A DNA stretch of 54,998 bases, from positions 8,023-63,020 of the forward strand of contig NZ_AOLK01000015.1 of assembly GCF_000336755.1 (NCBI RefSeq). Direction: 5' to 3'. This DNA comes from Haloferax elongans ATCC BAA-1513. GTDB lineage: Archaea; Halobacteriota; Halobacteria; Halobacteriales; Haloferacaceae. The translations under genes were made by a program, and so were the position numbers. This document shows, piece by piece, positions 32,336-41,024 of the stretch. The notes beneath the pieces are model-generated. The model searched no databases, was not told the origin of the DNA, and saw only the letters and a program-made list of their open reading frames with translations. Numbering within the stretch: the stretch's first letter is position 1; the number at the start of each line of letters is the position of its first letter.

Positions 32336-32782
32336 TTAGGAGACGAGGAGACCAGCGATGACGAGCAGGGCGGTGGCGACGAACGCGGCCCCGAGATAGA
32401 ACGGCGCAGCGTCGTCTGCCGGGGTTCGGACTTTCTTCTCGGCAAGTCCGCTCTTTGCCTTGCTTCCGCCGATTTCGACGAGTCCGGTCACGACGAGCCA
32501 GAGACCGAGCATCCCAATCACGAGGTGCCCACGAGACGACCCGAGCAACGTCTCGACGGTGTAGCGCGTTCCGGCGAGGTGGCCGCCGGTGACGAACATC
32601 AGGAGGGAACCGACGCGCGACCCCATCGTCAGTCGGGAGATAACAGACTCGAATGCCGCGGCGCGGATGTTTCCGGCCCGAGCGGTCGGGAGTACGCCGA
32701 CGGCGAAAAAGAGGACGCTCCCCATCCAGAGTCCGCCGACGAGCATGTGGACTGTGGCCATCACAGTGTCGATAAGTGCCAT
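32336..32782 (-). CDS. CopD-like four-helix membrane protein
   Basis: The 148-residue protein has four predicted helices. The N-terminal helix carries HMLVGGLWMGSVLFFAVGVLP, the pattern of the copper resistance D / YbaN-like membrane family, with His and Trp-Gly motifs. Later segments are GSLLMFVTGGHLAG, LVIGMLGLWLVVTGLVEIGG and FVATALLVIAGLLVS. It may bind haem or copper, but direct evidence is lacking. It is divergent from the S9 peptidase. Confidence 0.75.
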   Translation of the reverse strand: MALIDTVMATVHMLVGGLWMGSVLFFAVGVLPTARAGNIRAAAFESVISRLTMGSRVGSLLMFVTGGHLAGTRYTVETLLGSSRGHLVIGMLGLWLVVTGLVEIGGSKAKSGLAEKKVRTPADDAAPFYLGAAFVATALLVIAGLLVS

Positions 32783-32888
32783 GTCCGACGGGTTAGTTCA
32801 CCGAGTCTTGAAGGTTTCACCTTCGATTCGGGTTTGCGTCGCCTCAGAATCGGGAGATGGTGTTGGGCGTCGTGGACTTCGCCGACGC

Positions 32889-32898
32889 AAACATATTT
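32889..32898 (+). promoter_or_regulatory. TATA-like box of S9 peptidase gene
   Basis: aaacatattt is centred about 32 nt before ATG 32927, consistent with a leaderless transcript. Confidence 0.4.
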
Positions 32899-32926
32899 CA
32901 TGGCCGTCTGCGAGGTAAGCCAGTAT

Positions 32927-35080
32927 ATGTCAGGCAAACTCTCAGTCGAGTCTTTCTACGACCTCTCCCGCCCGACAGATACTGCGGTGTCCCCGGACGG
33001 TCAGACGGTCGCCTTCACGGTGGCCGAATCCGACCCAGACGAGGACGAGCGCGTCGCGTCGCTGTATGTCGTTCCGACAGACGGGTCTCGCAAGCCGCAC
33101 CGACTCACCCGCCTTCCGGGTGCGTCGTCGCCGACGTGGTCGCCGGACGGAAGCCGACTCGCCTTCATCGCCGCGCGTGACGAGGACGTGTCCCGTCGCG
33201 TCGGTCGCCAAGCCGACGCTTCGGCTGACGAAGACGAGGACGAAGCCGACGCGAGTGCAGAGTCAGACGGCGACGACGATTCCGACGAAAACGAAGCGGA
33301 TGGCGACGATTCCGACGACGCGACAGCTGGGCCAAACGGCGACGAACCGAAACCGCAGGTATGGTGTTTCGACCTCGAACTCGGCGGCGACGCGACCCAA
33401 CTCACCTCGTTCGACGAAGGCGTCTCGGAGTTCGACTGGTCGCCCGACGGCGACCAACTCGTCGTCTCTTCTCGCGACCCCACCGAGGAAGAACAGGAGT
33501 ATCTCGAACAGCGCAAGGACGGTGGGCCAATCGAGACCGAGCGCCTCCAGCACAAGGTAAACGGGGTCGGCTGGACCGACGAGGTGACGACCTACCTGTT
33601 CGTGGTCGACCTCGACACCGGCGAGACGGAGCGACTGGACGAGGCCACTGCAGCGGGTCCAATCTCCGACGCCTCGGGGCTTCAGCCCGCGTGGGGACCG
33701 AACGACCGCATTGCGTACATCACGTCGGACGCCGAGCATCCCGACGACACGTACGCCACAGACCTGTTCCTCATCGACCCCGACGGTTCGAACGTGGAGA
33801 ACGTGACCGATGGCGACCAACTCCTCGGCGGTCCGAAGTGGAGTCCGGACGGAACTCAAGTCGCCTTCGTGAGTGGCGACGCCGAAAACTGGTACGTTCC
33901 TAGCGAAATCCACGTCGCCGACCTCGGGACCGACGAGGTGCGGTCGCTCTCCAACTCACTCGACCGGACGGTCGCGATGGGCGCAGGCCCCCACTGGGCG
34001 TCGAACGACGAACTCTACACACTCGTCGCCGACGAGGCGAAAACCAGACTCGTCCGTCTCACGCCCGACGCCGACGCACCAGAGCGAGTGTTCGAAGCAC
34101 AAGGAGACTATCGTGCGATTCAGACGCTCGACGTCGGCGGCGACCACGCGGGTCTCGTCGTCTCGGACCCGAGTGAGGGGTGGGATATCTACAGCCTCTC
34201 GCTCGACGACGTCGACGCTACGGACGAGGTAGACGCCGAGTCGTTCAAACGTCTCTCTGCGCTCAACACCGACTTTGTCGACGAGTACGAGATGCCACAG
34301 ACCCGGCGTGTGGCGTACGAGAGCGACGGCTGGGAGGTCGAAGGCATCGTCTACGCGCCAGCAGACTTCGACTTCGACGACCCGGACCCGCTGCCGACTA
34401 TCGTCGCCATCCACGGCGGGCCGATGTCCTACGACGAACCCGAGTTCAGGTTCGAACACCCGGCGTTCACCTCGCGTGACTATCTCGTGTTCCGGCCGAA
34501 CTACCGCGGTGGCACCTCGTACGGCCAGGAATTCGCCGAGGAACTCCGCGGCCAGTGGGGGACCGCCGAAGTCGACGACATCGTCGCGGGCGTTGAGGAC
34601 CTCACCGACCGCGGGTGGACCGACCCGGACCGCGTCTTCGGTTATGGGGTCTCCTATGGCGGCATCGCACAGGGGTATCTTGTGACCCAAACCGACCTTC
34701 TCACCGCTGCTGTCCCGGAACACGGTATCTACGACCTTCGTTCGGATTACGGGACCGGCGACAGTCGACTCTCTATCGAACACGAGTTCGGCACCCCGTG
34801 GGAGAACCCGGACACAATCGACGCCGCGTCGGCAATCACGGACGCCGGTAACATCGACACTCCCCTTCTCGTCATGGCTGGCGGGCAGGACTGGCGCTGC
34901 CCACCGACGCAGTCCGAACAGCTCTACGCCGCCGCGAAATCACAGGGCGTCGATGCGAAACTCGTGGTCTATCCCGACGAACACCACGCCGTCAGCAACC
35001 CCGAGCGTGCGACTCACCGCCTCGAACAGATTCTCGACTGGTACGAGCGTCACGACCCGGCCGTCGAAGTCGAGGAGTGA
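32927..35080 (+). CDS. S9-family peptidase (acylaminoacyl-peptidase/prolyl oligopeptidase type)
   Basis: The 717-residue protein has an N-terminal beta-propeller of TolB/WD40-like blades (PTWSPDGSRLAF, FDWSPDGDQLVV, PKWSPDGTQVAF) and a C-terminal alpha/beta hydrolase. The triad is S576 (GYGVSYGGI), D655 (GGQDWRCPP) and H687 (DEHHAV), and WRCPPTQSEQLY is typical of family S9C. An acidic insertion of about 50 residues, almost only Asp/Glu/Ala/Ser, interrupts the propeller near residues 100-145. It probably degrades short peptides in the cytoplasm; no signal peptide. The start is ATG 32927. Confidence 0.92.
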   Translation: MSGKLSVESFYDLSRPTDTAVSPDGQTVAFTVAESDPDEDERVASLYVVPTDGSRKPHRLTRLPGASSPTWSPDGSRLAFIAARDEDVSRRVGRQADASADEDEDEADASAESDGDDDSDENEADGDDSDDATAGPNGDEPKPQVWCFDLELGGDATQLTSFDEGVSEFDWSPDGDQLVVSSRDPTEEEQEYLEQRKDGGPIETERLQHKVNGVGWTDEVTTYLFVVDLDTGETERLDEATAAGPISDASGLQPAWGPNDRIAYITSDAEHPDDTYATDLFLIDPDGSNVENVTDGDQLLGGPKWSPDGTQVAFVSGDAENWYVPSEIHVADLGTDEVRSLSNSLDRTVAMGAGPHWASNDELYTLVADEAKTRLVRLTPDADAPERVFEAQGDYRAIQTLDVGGDHAGLVVSDPSEGWDIYSLSLDDVDATDEVDAESFKRLSALNTDFVDEYEMPQTRRVAYESDGWEVEGIVYAPADFDFDDPDPLPTIVAIHGGPMSYDEPEFRFEHPAFTSRDYLVFRPNYRGGTSYGQEFAEELRGQWGTAEVDDIVAGVEDLTDRGWTDPDRVFGYGVSYGGIAQGYLVTQTDLLTAAVPEHGIYDLRSDYGTGDSRLSIEHEFGTPWENPDTIDAASAITDAGNIDTPLLVMAGGQDWRCPPTQSEQLYAAAKSQGVDAKLVVYPDEHHAVSNPERATHRLEQILDWYERHDPAVEVEE

Positions 35081-35146
35081 GCGCCACCTGTCGAAGCCAC
35101 CGTGAACCCCGCCTGTCGTTGGCAGCGAGTGCGGCCCTCGACGTGA

Positions 35147-35833
35147 TTACCGGAGAATCTTCGGCGGTTCGGCCGTCACCCTGAGGTCGCCCGCGTAGTG
35201 GACGAGCGGGTCGCCACCGGGGTGGTCGAACCCGCAGGCTTCGAACATCGTATTCTCGCGTATCTCGACGTCCGCGTCCTGAATCGGCCACGGGTCGTGG
35301 TGAATGTCGCCGATGACGACCGGCCAGTCGTCGGTGTAGAAACGATAGTTCTCGACGAGAAATGCGTCGAGCGACCCCGATTCGACCTGTTCGACGTCTC
35401 CCGTCGGTCGGTAGGTCGCGTCGAACCGTGCACCCGGCGAGTTCCCGGAGGCAGGTCGGTGACTCTTGAACTCGATGTTGCCGTCGTGCTCGTCGACCGA
35501 GATTGTCGCGTAGCTGTAAGGCAGGCGGTACCCGAGTCGGGCCATCGCCACACCCAGTCGGTCGGCCGCTTCGAGTGTGAAAAAGTAGACGCCGCGTTTG
35601 CCCCCGTCTGCGGGTTCGACGTAGGTTCGGAGGTTCACCTCGGGAAACGCGAGGCCCAGTGGCGACCCCCGGGGGCGAATCTCCCCCATGTCGAACGAGA
35701 CGACACCGAGCCACGCCCGCCCGTCGGCGGTCGCGACCGAAAGCTGGTCGGGAAGATGCGACTCGACGACTGCTGGGTCGACCGGCCAGTGCAGGAACAG
35801 CGTGTGTCGCCATCGCATCGAGAGCAGGTCCAT
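35147..35833 (-). CDS. DUF2071 (YqjF-like) protein
   Basis: The 228-residue protein matches DUF2071: start MRWRHTLFLHWPVDPAVVESHLPDQLSV, then AWLGVVSFDMGEIRPRGSP, FPEVNLRTYVE, GVYFFTLEAADRLGVAMAR and the C-terminal EACGFDHPGGDPLVHYAGDLRV. The family is related to acetoacetate decarboxylase folds, but its function is not known. Start ATG 35833. It converges with the peptidase gene and is divergent from the aldo/keto reductase. Confidence 0.88.
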   Translation of the reverse strand: MDLLSMRWRHTLFLHWPVDPAVVESHLPDQLSVATADGRAWLGVVSFDMGEIRPRGSPLGLAFPEVNLRTYVEPADGGKRGVYFFTLEAADRLGVAMARLGYRLPYSYATISVDEHDGNIEFKSHRPASGNSPGARFDATYRPTGDVEQVESGSLDAFLVENYRFYTDDWPVVIGDIHHDPWPIQDADVEIRENTMFEACGFDHPGGDPLVHYAGDLRVTAEPPKILR

Positions 35834-35976
35834 ACGAGACAGTTGGGCCGACAGAGGGTGTCGGTTTCGGCCGGGGATGGTCCGTCTCGGTGTGAGACCA
35901 GGGACCGTTTCGTTCCAGTATGAGCGGCGAGTAAGCCGCCGAAACGACCACCTTGTTGGCAGTCTATCAGGAACGT

Positions 35977-36825
35977 ATGGTACTCGACAACGCAAGCGGC
36001 ACGTTCGACATCGGCGGCGACCTGACCGTTCACCGACTCGGATTCGGCGCGATGCGACTCACTGGCGACGACATCATCGGCGAACCGGACGACGTGGAGA
36101 ATGCAAAGCAGGTTCTCCACGAGGCCATCGCCCGCGGAGTCGATTTCATCGACACGGCAGATTCCTACGGACCCGCTGTCTCGGAGCGACTCATCGGCGA
36201 GGCGCTCGCGCCGTATCCTTCGGACCTCGTCGTCGCCACGAAAGGCGGACTCCTTCGGAACACCGAGGGTGACTGGAAACCCAGCGGCTCTCCCGATTAC
36301 CTCCGCAACGCCGTGCTCGGAAGCCTCGACAGACTTCGAGTGGACACCATCGACCTCTACCAACTCCACCGCCCCGACCCGCACGTCGATTTCGAAGACT
36401 CGGTACACGCCCTCGCCGAGATGCGCGACGAGGGACAGATTCGGCACGTCGGGCTCTCGAACGTCTCCGTCGAACAACTCGACAAAGCGCGCGATATCGT
36501 AGACATCGCGACGGTGCAGAACCAATACAACGTGGCAAATCGGGAGTTCGAGGAGGTCCTCGACGCCTGCGAAACCTACGGTATCGGATTCATTCCGTGG
36601 TTCCCGCTCGGCGCGGGCGACTTGGGCGAGAAAGCCGACGCGGTGGCTGCTGTCGCGGAGAAGCACAACGCGACACCCGAGCAAATCGCACTCGCGTGGC
36701 TGCTCCACCGGTCTGACGTGATGCTCCCGATTCCGGGCACGTCGAGCGTGTCACACCTCCACGACAACGTCGCAGCCTCGCACATCGGACTCGACAGCGA
36801 CGATATGGACCGATTAGAGGAGTGA
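35977..36825 (+). CDS. Aldo/keto reductase
   Basis: The 282-residue TIM-barrel NAD(P)H oxidoreductase shows the catalytic residues in order: Asp and Tyr in DTADSYG, Lys in VVATKGG and His in YQLHRPDP. The cofactor-binding IPGTSSVSHLHDN lies near the C-terminus. The substrate is unknown. The macro-domain gene starts two bases after its stop, with a Shine-Dalgarno-like gaggag inside its last codons, so they form an operon. Confidence 0.9.
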   Translation: MVLDNASGTFDIGGDLTVHRLGFGAMRLTGDDIIGEPDDVENAKQVLHEAIARGVDFIDTADSYGPAVSERLIGEALAPYPSDLVVATKGGLLRNTEGDWKPSGSPDYLRNAVLGSLDRLRVDTIDLYQLHRPDPHVDFEDSVHALAEMRDEGQIRHVGLSNVSVEQLDKARDIVDIATVQNQYNVANREFEEVLDACETYGIGFIPWFPLGAGDLGEKADAVAAVAEKHNATPEQIALAWLLHRSDVMLPIPGTSSVSHLHDNVAASHIGLDSDDMDRLEE

Positions 36826-36827
36826 CG

Positions 36828-37331
36828 ATGGAGTTCACAGTTATCCAAGGAGACATCGCAGCCCAATCTGCCGACGCGCTCGTGAACGCCGCCGGAACGA
36901 GCCTCAGGATGGGGTCGGGCGTCGCGGGTGCGCTCCGCCGGGGCGGTGGCGACGAACTCAACGACGCGGCGATGGCGAAGGGATCAATCGACCTCGGCGA
37001 CGTCGCCGTGACTGACGCCTTCGACCTCGATGCCGACTACGTGATTCACGCCGCCGCGATGCCTCACTACGGCGACGGGCAGGCGACGGCCGAAAGTATC
37101 CGTGACGCCACCGAAAACGCCCTTCGTGCCGCGGACGAACGCGGGTGCGAATCACTCGTCCTTCCCGCGCTCGGGTGTGGCGTCGCGGGATTCGACTTGG
37201 AAGACGGTGCGCGAATCATCTGCGAGACGATTCGCGCGTTCGAACCGACCACGCTTCGAGATGTTCGGTTCGTCGCCTACGCTGACGACGAGTACGAGAC
37301 GATTTCCCGAGTCGCTGAGGAGACGAGCTAA
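36828..37331 (+). CDS. Macro-domain protein (ADP-ribose binding/hydrolysing)
   Basis: The 167-residue protein is a single macro domain: QGDIAAQSADALVNAAG, GSGVAGALRRGGG (diphosphate loop), HAAAMPHYGDG and LPALGCGVAGFDLEDGA. Such domains bind ADP-ribose and often remove it from proteins or from O-acetyl-ADP-ribose. The Asn of VNAAG, needed for hydrolysis in MacroD-type enzymes, is present. The start is ATG 36828; an in-frame GTG at 36822 is less likely because the gaggag motif fits the ATG. It is in an operon with the aldo/keto reductase. Confidence 0.9.
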   Translation: MEFTVIQGDIAAQSADALVNAAGTSLRMGSGVAGALRRGGGDELNDAAMAKGSIDLGDVAVTDAFDLDADYVIHAAAMPHYGDGQATAESIRDATENALRAADERGCESLVLPALGCGVAGFDLEDGARIICETIRAFEPTTLRDVRFVAYADDEYETISRVAEETS

Positions 37332-37359
37332 CCCCGCCCCAACAGCTATCAAAATAATA

Positions 37360-37383
37360 GAACAATTATTTAATCAATTGTTC
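37360..37383. promoter_or_regulatory. GAACAATT-N8-AATTGTTC inverted repeat over SDR TATA box
   Basis: Perfect 8-bp arms (37360-37367, 37376-37383) surround the TATA-like ttatttaatc, which is about 30 nt before the ATG at 37401. A protein bound here would cover the core promoter, so this is a likely repressor operator. The half-site equals that of the dab palindrome at 27188. Confidence 0.55.
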
Positions 37384-37400
37384 TGACAGTTACGACTGCA

Positions 37401-38171
37401 ATGGGCGCGCTGAATGCGAAGACAGCAGTCGTAACGGGCGGAGCGAGTGGCATCGGGCGGTCGATTTCGATGGCGTTCGCCCGCGAAGGATGCGATGTCG
37501 TCGTCGCGGACTGCCAGTCGGAGCCACGAACAGGCGGGACACCGACCCACCAACGAATCGAGGCGGAGACGGATTCGAAGGCGGCGTTCGTCGAGTGTGA
37601 CGTGGGCGACATCGACCAACTCTGGTCGGCTGTCGACGCCGCGGACGAGTTCGGTGGCGTCGACGTGATGGTGAACAACGCCGGAGTCTTCCGCGAACAG
37701 AACTTCTTCGAGGTGACCGAGTCCGACTTCGACCACACGATGGACGTGAACCTCAAGGCGGTCTACTTCGGCGCGCAGGCCGCAGCGAAGAAGATGGTCG
37801 AAGACGGCGGCGGCGACATCATCAATATCTCCAGCGTCTCGGGACTCCGCGGCTCACCGGGCTTTTCGGTGTACGACGCGTCGAAGGGTGCAGTAAAGCT
37901 CTTGACGTACTCGCTGGCGGCCGAACTCGGACCACAGGGGGTCAGCGTCAACGCGATTCACCCAGGACTCACCGACACGAAGATGACGACGGACGACGTT
38001 CCAATCCTCGGCACCGAATCCGAAGAGCTGTTCATGCAGAGCATCCCTGCACGCCGACCTGGAACACCGGACGATGTCGCCGACGCCGCCGTATTCCTCG
38101 CGAGCGACCGCTCGGACTACGTCAACGGCGAATCGCTGGTCGTCGACGGCGGAATGAGCAGTTCGCTCTGA
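37401..38171 (+). CDS. Short-chain dehydrogenase/reductase (SDR)
   Basis: The 256-residue classical SDR has the cofactor motif TGGASGIGRS (residues 12-21), NNAGV, the catalytic Ser in NISSVSG, Tyr and Lys in YDASKGA, and the C-terminal DGGMSSSL. The acidic residue after strand 2 (VVVADCQSE) suggests NAD(H) preference. Substrate unknown. An inverted repeat lies over its TATA box. The flavoenzyme gene follows on the same strand after about 70 nt. Confidence 0.92.
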   Translation: MGALNAKTAVVTGGASGIGRSISMAFAREGCDVVVADCQSEPRTGGTPTHQRIEAETDSKAAFVECDVGDIDQLWSAVDAADEFGGVDVMVNNAGVFREQNFFEVTESDFDHTMDVNLKAVYFGAQAAAKKMVEDGGGDIINISSVSGLRGSPGFSVYDASKGAVKLLTYSLAAELGPQGVSVNAIHPGLTDTKMTTDDVPILGTESEELFMQSIPARRPGTPDDVADAAVFLASDRSDYVNGESLVVDGGMSSSL

Positions 38172-38240
38172 CGGATTGCCTCCGCGGCCGACCCTCACCG
38201 CGCCGGTTCGATTAACGTCGTTCGCTTCCTACGTGTTGCC

Positions 38241-39587
38241 ATGGCTTCCCCTCGGGTGGACGACCCGCTCGAACTCGGCGGCGTCACGCTTCGGAACCGC
38301 CTGTATCGAGCGCCGCTTCTCGAATGTGCGGGCAACGGTCCCGACGCGGCGGAGACGCTCGCGGCAGAACTCGAACCCGCTGCACGCGCCGGGGCCGGAC
38401 TTATCTGTCAGGGTGCGACTATCGTCCGTGAGCCGGGCGGCTGTGCCGCCCCGAACATGACCTACGTCACCGACCCAGCGTTCGCCGCGTCACTGTCGAC
38501 GGTGACAGACCGCATTCACGAACACGGGTCGGCTATCGCCATCCAGTTGGAGTACGGCGGCTTGCGGAGCATGGAGACGTGGCACGCTGGCTACCGACAG
38601 GAACACCCGGACCTCCAGCAACTCGCGGTGTCGCGGCCGCCGCGACTGCTTCGCCTCCTCGACGGACTCGGCTTTCTCGACTACGACGCGCACGTCCTCT
38701 CGACTGACGAGGTGTACGACCTCGCCGCCGACTTCGGCCGGTCTGCGGCAATGGCGACCGATGCTGGCTACGACATCATCCATCTCGCCGGGGCGAACAT
38801 GGGGATTATCCACCAGTTTCTCTCGCCGTTCTACAACCGGCGCGACGACGAATTCGGCGACGGTGTCCGCTTTCTCGAAGTCGTCTACGACGAGATACGC
38901 GAACAGGCTGGCGACGTGCCGGTCATGACCAAGGTGCCCGCAGAGACGTCCGCCCCACCGGGAGTCCGTCGGCACCTCACCGAAGGCGATACGGTCGATA
39001 TCTGTCGCCGACTCGTCGATTACGGGTACGATGCGCTGGTCCCCGTCTCCGGGTCGGTGTTCTGGGACGCGAGCATCGTTCGAGGGTCGTATCCTGACCG
39101 CGCATGGTCCGACGAGCAGTACCGGGAAGGGTATGCGGCGGCGTTCGGCGGCCCGCTTCGCGCGCGACTCGTTGCGCTCGGAAACCGTATCGAGGCCGCG
39201 TGGTACGATTTCGACCCGGCGTGGAACGAACGCCTCTGTCGTCGCGTCAGGGATGTTGTGTCGGTTCCCGTGCTCTGTGAGGGCGGGATTCGAGAGCGTG
39301 GTCACATCGACCGACTGCTCGGCGATGCCTGCGACGCCGTTGGAATGGCGCGACCGTTCTACGCCGAACCCGAACTCCCCGCGCGACTCCTCGGCCGCGA
39401 CGTTGCGGACGACACGCGCGCCGTCTGCGAGAGTTGCAACAACTGTGCGGTGCCACAGGTGACTGGTGCCGGAGGCGTCTGTCGGACGCCGTCGGTCCTC
39501 CGCGCCGCTGGAACCCTTAAAAAAGAGGGTGCGTATAATCGACCGCCCGAACCACCGGAAGCGGATGGTAGCGACCCGGAGCGTTAA
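38241..39587 (+). CDS. Old-yellow-enzyme-type NADH:flavin oxidoreductase with Cys cluster
   Basis: The 448-residue protein has an FMN-binding TIM barrel of the OYE family: PLELGGVTLRNRLYRAPL at the start, QLEYGG, FLSPFYNRRDDEFGDG (the usual SP..N.R.D.yGG region) and CEGGIRERGHIDRLLGDACDAVGMARPFYAEP. Near the C-terminus CESCNNCAVPQVTGAGGVC supplies four Cys, like the [4Fe-4S] site of dienoyl-CoA reductase-type members. The second FAD/NAD domain of those enzymes is missing. The substrate is unknown. Confidence 0.85.
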   Translation: MASPRVDDPLELGGVTLRNRLYRAPLLECAGNGPDAAETLAAELEPAARAGAGLICQGATIVREPGGCAAPNMTYVTDPAFAASLSTVTDRIHEHGSAIAIQLEYGGLRSMETWHAGYRQEHPDLQQLAVSRPPRLLRLLDGLGFLDYDAHVLSTDEVYDLAADFGRSAAMATDAGYDIIHLAGANMGIIHQFLSPFYNRRDDEFGDGVRFLEVVYDEIREQAGDVPVMTKVPAETSAPPGVRRHLTEGDTVDICRRLVDYGYDALVPVSGSVFWDASIVRGSYPDRAWSDEQYREGYAAAFGGPLRARLVALGNRIEAAWYDFDPAWNERLCRRVRDVVSVPVLCEGGIRERGHIDRLLGDACDAVGMARPFYAEPELPARLLGRDVADDTRAVCESCNNCAVPQVTGAGGVCRTPSVLRAAGTLKKEGAYNRPPEPPEADGSDPER

Positions 39588-39614
39588 TAAGGCTCTCGCC
39601 GGAGAAACACGGTA

Positions 39615-39989
39615 ATGGCGCGCGACCGGTCCGCGATGGAGTCGGCCGAACTAACGGCGGTGCTCGAAGCGCTCGACGACGCGGACGCACGAGCCATCAT
39701 CAGAGGACTCGAAGAACCCATGACGGCAAGCGAGATATCAGAGACGTGTGACATCCCCCTTTCGACGACGTACCGGAAGTTGGACCTGCTCACCGACGCT
39801 GCGCTCCTCACCGAGGGGACGCAGATTCGAGCGGATGGTCACCACGCGACGACCTACGAAGTATCGTTCGACGAGGTTCGGATTGCCCTCACGGAAGACC
39901 GGGACTTCTCCGTGAACGTCGGGCGGCCCGAACGCAGACCGGAGGACCGTATCGCGGATATCTGGTCGCAGGTTCGGAGGGAGACGTAG
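39615..39989 (+). CDS. Winged-helix (ArsR-like) transcriptional regulator
   Basis: The 124-residue protein has an HTH core (LEALDDADARAIIRGLEEPMTASEISETCDIPLSTTYRKLDLLTDAALL) and a wing (TEGTQIRADGHHATTYEVSFDEV). It directly precedes a small membrane protein with no gap between stop and start, a pairing seen repeatedly in haloarchaea. The target is unknown. Confidence 0.85.
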   Translation: MARDRSAMESAELTAVLEALDDADARAIIRGLEEPMTASEISETCDIPLSTTYRKLDLLTDAALLTEGTQIRADGHHATTYEVSFDEVRIALTEDRDFSVNVGRPERRPEDRIADIWSQVRRET

Positions 39990-40283
39990 ATGGGCCACCT
40001 CACCACGTCGCCGACGATTGCGACGTTCATCATCGTCGTCAAGACCGGGATTCTCATCCTCGGCAGCCTCATCACGTACTTCAGCTACAAGGCCTACCGG
40101 CGGACGCGTTCGCCAGCGCTTCGAGCGCTCGCGCTCGGATTCGGTATCGTCACCTTCGGTGCGCTGCTCGCGGGTGCGTTCGACGTGCTCCTCAATATCG
40201 ACCTCGCGACCGGCGTCCTCATCGACGCGATACTGACGTTCGTCGGATTCGCGGTCATCACCTACTCGCTGTACGTGGATTAA
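39990..40283 (+). CDS. Small membrane protein paired with HTH regulator
   Basis: The 97-residue protein has three predicted helices (TFIIVVKTGILILGSLITYFSY, ALALGFGIVTFGALLAGAF, IDAILTFVGFAVITYSLYV). The ATG is immediately after the regulator stop, so expression is coupled. It resembles the haloarchaeal DUF7521-type proteins, an assignment I hold only tentatively. A sensor or anti-regulator role for the membrane partner is possible. Confidence 0.8.
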   Translation: MGHLTTSPTIATFIIVVKTGILILGSLITYFSYKAYRRTRSPALRALALGFGIVTFGALLAGAFDVLLNIDLATGVLIDAILTFVGFAVITYSLYVD

Positions 40284-40427
40284 CCGCTTTTTGCGAATCA
40301 GACCTGGCGCGTCGCCTCGGGTTCAACTGTGCTGTCGCTCTTGGTTTGACTATTCTCTCGCCGCTCGGTACTGGTCTTGCGTGACGGTGTACTGGTGGAG
40401 GTTTCTCATCTCGTTGTCTTTCGGAAC

Positions 40428-40482
40428 CAGTTTTGTGACGGGGCAACACACAGGACCATATTGCCCAAAAGTCACAAAACTG
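40428..40482. promoter_or_regulatory. Two-tier perfect inverted repeat upstream of thioredoxin
   Basis: The outer arms cagttttgtgac (40428-40439) and gtcacaaaactg (40471-40482) are perfect over 12 bp. Inner arms gggcaa/ttgccc (40441-40446, 40461-40466) are perfect over 6 bp, leaving a 14-nt loop. It ends 29 nt before the thioredoxin ATG, so it covers the promoter or leader. It may be an operator pair, a leader hairpin or a tiny mobile-element relic. Confidence 0.55.
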
Positions 40483-40511
40483 TTATTACGATGGGGCCAG
40501 TACGGATAGAT

Positions 40512-40937
40512 ATGTCCGACGACGAACTCGAAGAAATTCGCCAGCAGAAACGCGATCAACTCGAATCCAAAATTCGCGGAGATGGTGCTGGTACTGTCGA
40601 AGAACCCAGTGGGGTGCCGTCAGAGCCGGTGTATGTAAACGGTGTGTCTGAGCTGAACGACACCGTCTCGAAGTACGACGTCGTGCTGGTCGACTTCTAC
40701 GCAGACTGGTGTGGTCCGTGCAAGATGCTTGAACCGACGGTGGAACAACTCGCCGCCAACACCGACGCGGCAATCGTCAAAGTCGACGTCGATAAGAATC
40801 AGGAACTCGCCGCCCAGTATCAGGTTCGCGGCGTTCCGACGCTCCTCCTGTTCGCCGACGGCGAGCCAGCGGAACAGATTGTCGGCGTCCGTGGCTACGA
40901 CGACCTCGAAGGCCTCATCGACGCCCACCTCGCGTAA
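40512..40937 (+). CDS. trxA: Thioredoxin with charged N-terminal extension
   Basis: The 141-residue protein has a classical thioredoxin fold from about residue 40, with active-site C67-GP-C70 (DFYADWCGPCKM) and the cis-Pro motif GVPTLLLF. It reduces disulfides in the cytoplasm. The first about 40 residues form a charged helix (DDELEEIRQQKRDQLESKI) that resembles the start of archaeal PDCD5-like DNA-binding proteins; its purpose is unclear. ATG 40512 is chosen; an upstream ATG at 40491 in the same frame lies within the presumed leader. Confidence 0.92.
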   Translation: MSDDELEEIRQQKRDQLESKIRGDGAGTVEEPSGVPSEPVYVNGVSELNDTVSKYDVVLVDFYADWCGPCKMLEPTVEQLAANTDAAIVKVDVDKNQELAAQYQVRGVPTLLLFADGEPAEQIVGVRGYDDLEGLIDAHLA

Positions 40938-41024
40938 CCGGTCCCCCGTCTCCAATTCTCTGTTTTCTTGTCAGTGAGTGGTAACGCGGGTGTCGCTTAT
41001 GACGCTCTCGCGCTAACCTCAGCT

